From positions 90,068 to 154,067 of the forward strand of contig JAPLDI010000004.1 in NCBI GenBank assembly GCA_026391795.1: DNA of 64,000 nt. The letters run 5' to 3'. Origin of the DNA: Bacteroidota bacterium (GTDB lineage: Bacteria; Bacteroidota; Bacteroidia; Bacteroidales; FEN-979). A program made the position numbers and the translations under genes. Position 1 is the stretch's first letter. Every line of letters begins with the position of its first letter. Under the pieces are notes generated by a model. It was not told the DNA's origin and ran no database searches. It saw only the letters and a program-made list of their open reading frames with translations. Shown in pieces: positions 60,730 to 64,000 of the stretch.

Positions 60730-61350
60730 TTAATGTGTTTCATGATATCCATTGATCATCCCCTTAAAATTGCTGAACGGAGTTTTTCCAATCGTGCAGA
60801 AATAGACATGAATAAACATAAACAACGAAACCATAAAAGCTGCCAAAATATGAAAAAGGTCGGTAAGGTGCAGACCGCTTGTCCATAAAAAGCGGGAAGG
60901 AATCACTTCCGGATACATCAAAGCCCATCCGGTGACCATGATAACAGGAACCAGTATATACATTGAACCGACATAAGTAAGCTGCTGAAGCGGATTGAAT
61001 TTTCGCTCTGAATTTATCGGATAAGGTGCGGGTTCACCTTTGAACAATCCCCGGGTGTAATACCTGAATTGGGCCATAAGGCGACTGAAAAGGCCGGGAA
61101 AGATAAGTTTGTAATACCTTCCGTTGCGCGTACCAAGGTTCCCCAGAAAGAAAATGAGATAATTCAGGCACAGCAGGATCCCGACAATATTATGAATCGA
61201 AACAGAAACATTAAAAGCGATCAGAGGGAATTTCGGATTGGAAAACTGCATGCTGATCCCAGTAATAATGAGGGTCAGGCAAAGTATAGCATTAAAAAGA
61301 TGCCATAATCTTACCCAGACCGGGTACAAATAGATTTTTTCTTCTGTCAT
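60730..61350 (-). CDS. cytochrome b subunit (b561/FdhI-like)
   Basis: This 206-residue membrane protein has four helices, with candidate heme-ligating His in VRLWHLFNAILCL, VSIHNIVGILLCLNYLI, LHLTDLFHILAAFM and FMFIHVYFC. This resembles the diheme b subunits of formate dehydrogenase and Hmc/Tmc complexes, which transfer electrons across the membrane to quinone. It is placed between the heptaheme and Fe-S subunits. Confidence 0.88.
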   Translation of the reverse strand: MTEEKIYLYPVWVRLWHLFNAILCLTLIITGISMQFSNPKFPLIAFNVSVSIHNIVGILLCLNYLIFFLGNLGTRNGRYYKLIFPGLFSRLMAQFRYYTRGLFKGEPAPYPINSERKFNPLQQLTYVGSMYILVPVIMVTGWALMYPEVIPSRFLWTSGLHLTDLFHILAAFMVSLFMFIHVYFCTIGKTPFSNFKGMINGYHETH

Positions 61351-61368
61351 GGATGGTTATAAAATTAA

Positions 61369-62403
61369 TCAGTTCAATGTTCTTATCACTGCATGGATAA
61401 TGATTCCAAGGATCACGAAACCAACGATAATAAGACTTAAAACATTCAGGTAATAATTCCTGTTTGCCCCGATTACATAGGAATCATTGACGATCACACC
61501 TTTAAAAAAGCCTTTTGTGCTTCGCACTTCCTTGATCTTGTATTTATACAGAGAGGCAAGCAAAACAGAATTGGTAGAATGACACTGATCGCAATTTCTT
61601 ACAGCCTCTTTCTTTGGGAGGATCTTATGTGCCACAAGTGTGCTGTCGTTGATTTTTTTCGTATGGCATTCCACGCAACGAACGGATAGGAAATGCAACT
61701 TCTGGTTGGGAAGCCAGTCATGCTTTGTTAGGAGGTTTGGATTGGCTTTATCAGTCAATAACTGATAATTGGACAAATTTCCATGACAATTCAGACAAAT
61801 GGCATTGTCGTAAGCAATTGTTTTCTTGATGTTTTCGTTGGAACGGGCATTGATCTTATAAGCATGAGGATTATGGCACATCCAGCAGGTAAAGTCTTCA
61901 CTGTGCTTTTCCGAGTGGGCACTTTCCTGGAATTCTTTTTCTATATTTTCGAAGTGGAATTTTGCATATTTTTCATCCCCGCCGTGGCAGTCGAGACAAT
62001 TCGGCTTTGCTTCCATACGGAGGTTCCCCTGGTGCGGGAAGGTTTGATAATCTTCCGAATGGCAATCAATACACTTGAACTCCCGGTGATTGGATTCATA
62101 AAAGACCTCCCGGTTAATGATGAGTTCGGTATACATTTTTTTTGTATTCTTTTTCTTTGATTCGCTGTTTTCATAAGAATACTTTGACTGTCCGTGACAT
62201 TTCAGACAATTTTCATTTTCCGTAGCGTGTTTATGTTCGGAATAATCTTTCTTTTGTTCAGGTTTATTTTCTTTAAGGGCTATGGCCGCCTCGGTGCGGT
62301 CAGCTTTGGAATTGGCCGAATAACTGAGGATGAAGACAATCCCTGCAAAAAGGATCAGAATAAAAATAACCCAGGCTGGCCGGTAATTAAGTTTTTTAAC
62401 CAT
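61369..62403 (-). CDS. heptaheme cytochrome c, membrane-anchored at both ends
   Basis: The start MVKKLNYRPAWVIF at 62403 gives 344 residues. Helices lie at the N-terminus (VIFILILFAGIVFILSY) and C-terminus (LNVLSLIIVGFVILGIIIHAV). Between them are seven CxxCH sites: CLKCH, CIDCH, CLDCH, CWMCH, CLNCH, CVECH and CDQCH. It would be the electron-exchange hub of the complex in the periplasm. A terminator-like hairpin lies upstream, between it and the monoheme cytochrome gene. Confidence 0.9.
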   Translation of the reverse strand: MVKKLNYRPAWVIFILILFAGIVFILSYSANSKADRTEAAIALKENKPEQKKDYSEHKHATENENCLKCHGQSKYSYENSESKKKNTKKMYTELIINREVFYESNHREFKCIDCHSEDYQTFPHQGNLRMEAKPNCLDCHGGDEKYAKFHFENIEKEFQESAHSEKHSEDFTCWMCHNPHAYKINARSNENIKKTIAYDNAICLNCHGNLSNYQLLTDKANPNLLTKHDWLPNQKLHFLSVRCVECHTKKINDSTLVAHKILPKKEAVRNCDQCHSTNSVLLASLYKYKIKEVRSTKGFFKGVIVNDSYVIGANRNYYLNVLSLIIVGFVILGIIIHAVIRTLN

Positions 62404-62450
62404 ACAATAAACTTCGGGTAATAATGATGAAAGAATAATCTGGTAAAATA

Positions 62451-62486
62451 AATTGGGTGTTTTCAGCTTTCTAAAAACACCCAATT
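62451..62486 (-). terminator. hairpin between cytochrome genes (terminator or attenuator)
   Basis: There are perfect 13-bp arms (AATTGGGTGTTTT 62451-62463, AAAACACCCAATT 62474-62486) with a 10-bp loop. On the minus strand it is followed by a U-rich TTATTTTACC. It sits 17 bp after the monoheme cytochrome stop and 47 bp before the heptaheme start, and may reduce transcription of the downstream genes. Confidence 0.7.
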
Positions 62487-62503
62487 TTCCGGTTAAAAGT
62501 TGA

Positions 62504-62932
62504 TTATTTTTTCAATGTACGCATGAAGGCAACGAGTGCCCAACGATCATTTGCTTCGGGGATTTTCTTCTCGTATCCTGGCATTTCGTCACGTCCGGTA
62601 TTTGTTCTGAAGAACAGTTCGCCATCGGTGGAACCCTGGAAAGCTGCATTGGAGAAATCACCCGGGAAGGTTTTTAATGATGCTCCTTTTGGACCATCGC
62701 CTAACCCTTTGGCTCCGTGGCAGGATTTGCAATTCTTTGCCCAAAGCTCTTTTCCGGTGCTGATCACTGCTGCATCTTTCAGGTTTACAGCTGCTTTCAT
62801 CGTTTTGTTCTTGTCGGGAACAGGCCATGCCTTTGCTTTTGCCTGCTGGGCATTAACGGTATTCCCAATCACAAAGACTACTGCGATAATCATCGTCACA
62901 AGTAGGGTAATCGCTTTCTGTGTTGTTTTCAT
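62504..62932 (-). CDS. monoheme cytochrome c
   Basis: This 142-residue protein has a signal peptide (KAITLLVTMIIAVVFVIGNTVNAQ). It has one heme site, CKSCHG, with KGLGDGPKGASLKTFPGDFS and the distal Met in GRDEMPGYE, typical of class I cytochromes. The start MKTTQKAI at 62932 places the signal peptide correctly. It may shuttle electrons between the membrane complex and other periplasmic enzymes. It is encoded 38 bp after the DUF5777-like gene. Confidence 0.93.
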   Translation of the reverse strand: MKTTQKAITLLVTMIIAVVFVIGNTVNAQQAKAKAWPVPDKNKTMKAAVNLKDAAVISTGKELWAKNCKSCHGAKGLGDGPKGASLKTFPGDFSNAAFQGSTDGELFFRTNTGRDEMPGYEKKIPEANDRWALVAFMRTLKK

Positions 62933-62970
62933 TGATTTCAGAGTGTTAAGGTTAAACAAATGTCAGTGAA

Positions 62971-63855
62971 TTAGAATGTCCATAAACGGGTAATGTTGAA
63001 TCCAAGCAAAATCATCCCGTTATAGGGGTTATTTTCGTTATAAAAAGCCACTTCCTGGGGGACAATCCCCTGTGCAGCAGACAAAAAGATCTGGAATGCG
63101 TGGGTGCTCGTTGAAACTTCAACCCCCAGGGCGGCGTTTGGCCATGGTTTTGTGTTCAGGTAGGTCAGAACACATTGGGAATAACTGGCAAATATAGAAG
63201 TTTGTGGAGAAACCTTCAGGCGTCCGATCCCGGTGATCTGCAGGTTATCATTGTACATAGAGTTAACATGCGATTCCCGTTTTGTCACTGATAATGAAGA
63301 GTCCACGATGTTGTAGTGAACCCATGCGACGCCCAGCTGCATGGAAAATTCTTTGCAAAACCTTTTCGCAATCATCAGTTCGCCAAAATAAGAGAGGCGG
63401 TCAACCGCTTTAAAATCAGGGCCAAAAGTGGATTTATTCAGGCAATTAATCCCCATGTCACCATAAAGTCCCATGGTAAAGGGGAACCCACCTTTGCGCT
63501 GGTGAATAAAAGTATATTTCAGCTGAATATCCTGGATCCTTTTATTCTTCGTTGTTCCGATACCGATCAGGACATTTTTAGTGATGGTAAAGTCAAGTCC
63601 GATACGGATATTGGAAGCACCCCAGAGTCCATAAATATCCGTCCACCCGCTCTGTATGGTTCCAAACCGGTGTTGGATAACGGCTTGCAATGTATGAGCC
63701 GGAGGCAGGGCCACCGTTTGATCATCAATAAAATAGCCGCTTTCAAAAGGAGCTTTCACCAGGGGTTTTGTTGTTTCAGCAGGTACAGAGTCCTGAGCAA
63801 AAACAATGCCAGTGCCGGCAAATACTAATACCAGGCAAAAAAGAATTTTTTTCAT
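62971..63855 (-). CDS. DUF5777-like outer-membrane beta-barrel protein
   Basis: This 294-residue protein has a signal peptide (KKILFCLVLVFAGTGIVFAQ). The repeating amphipathic strands end in aromatic residues (TLQAVIQHRFGTI; IRIGLDFTITKNVLIGIG; MILLGFNITRLWTF). This matches the small beta-barrel DUF5777 type found beside cytochrome genes in Bacteroidetes. It may be a porin or a cytochrome-docking barrel. It is first in the leftward cytochrome cluster; a reverse -7 box lies upstream. Confidence 0.75.
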   Translation of the reverse strand: MKKILFCLVLVFAGTGIVFAQDSVPAETTKPLVKAPFESGYFIDDQTVALPPAHTLQAVIQHRFGTIQSGWTDIYGLWGASNIRIGLDFTITKNVLIGIGTTKNKRIQDIQLKYTFIHQRKGGFPFTMGLYGDMGINCLNKSTFGPDFKAVDRLSYFGELMIAKRFCKEFSMQLGVAWVHYNIVDSSLSVTKRESHVNSMYNDNLQITGIGRLKVSPQTSIFASYSQCVLTYLNTKPWPNAALGVEVSTSTHAFQIFLSAAQGIVPQEVAFYNENNPYNGMILLGFNITRLWTF

Positions 63856-63908
63856 AAAATCAGGTATAGGTTTATGCATTTTACTAATAAGTTAAGAAAC
63901 AAGAATGA

Positions 63909-63916
63909 CAAAACTA
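63909..63916 (-). promoter_or_regulatory. possible -7 box of the cytochrome cluster
   Basis: On the minus strand TAGTTTTG matches TAnnTTTG, 53 bp upstream of the first gene. No well-spaced -33 element is seen. Confidence 0.4.
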
Positions 63917-64000
63917 ATTGTCTTTAGCACCTTTCGTGATCCATAACAGAACAAGGTTTGCATCATCGGCAGTGCAATGAGTTGACATTCCCCCACCGGG

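Overview
The window comes from an anaerobic or microaerophilic member of the Bacteroidetes, probably a free-living Bacteroidales-like organism. The signs are a type IX secretion sorting domain, a GldH lipoprotein, DUF3857 proteins, promoters with the Bacteroidetes -7 box TAnnTTTG, weak ribosome binding sites, and a multiheme cytochrome/NrfD respiratory operon. Most of the window is ordinary chromosome. The taxonomic reading is inference from gene content; no marker gene was compared.

Layout. 1-10 kb: 3' end of dnaG, a PPOX-family flavoprotein, two DUF3857 proteins (one with an apparently dead transglutaminase core), a 23S rRNA pseudouridine synthase with a repetitive basic tail, a MORN-repeat secreted protein and nadA. 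10-18 kb: rpiB, lutB, a fructosamine-kinase-like gene, an ECF sigma factor with a small membrane partner, a large T9SS-secreted protein, thpR and tRNA-Ala. 18.5-23.2 kb: an AEC permease, then a seven-gene operon arsR - arsC - rhodanese-like - Cys-rich membrane protein - CcdA-like - hgcA - hgcB. 23.2-33.6 kb: mce, udk, a ferritin-family protein, an ABC permease, purH, mreBCD, nfo, tRNA-Cys, folB, glnS and tRNA-Gln.

33.6-39.04 kb: a ~5.4-kb integrative element inserted in the 3' end of tRNA-Gln, with 17-bp att repeats, a tyrosine recombinase, an HTH/excisionase-like protein, a probable replication initiator and several unknown genes. It is followed by a short accessory stretch that may be an older tandem insertion. 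41.5-55.9 kb: gltX, cysC, a DUF4175 protein, an RsbW-like kinase, ybeY, mnmG flanked by two ParB-type parS sites, a methyltransferase, an NtrY-like sensor kinase, gldH and a stand-alone riboflavin kinase domain. 55.9-63.9 kb: an eight-gene leftward cluster encoding multiheme cytochromes, a cytochrome b, a TAT-exported Fe-S protein and an NrfD-type quinol protein. It resembles Hmc/Tmc/Nrf-type transmembrane redox complexes but shows no catalytic subunit.

The outstanding item is hgcAB (21828-23152), the corrinoid protein and ferredoxin pair needed for mercury methylation. HgcA has the cap-helix signature NVWCAAGK. HgcB has CMECGA, the lone Cys73 and a C-terminal CC pair. The pair sits at the end of an ArsR-controlled operon whose middle genes encode thiol-rich membrane proteins. 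This suggests a metal-responsive unit that could couple arsenic or mercury sensing, thiol/metal handling and methylation. The hgcAB identification is strong; the roles of the middle genes are inference.
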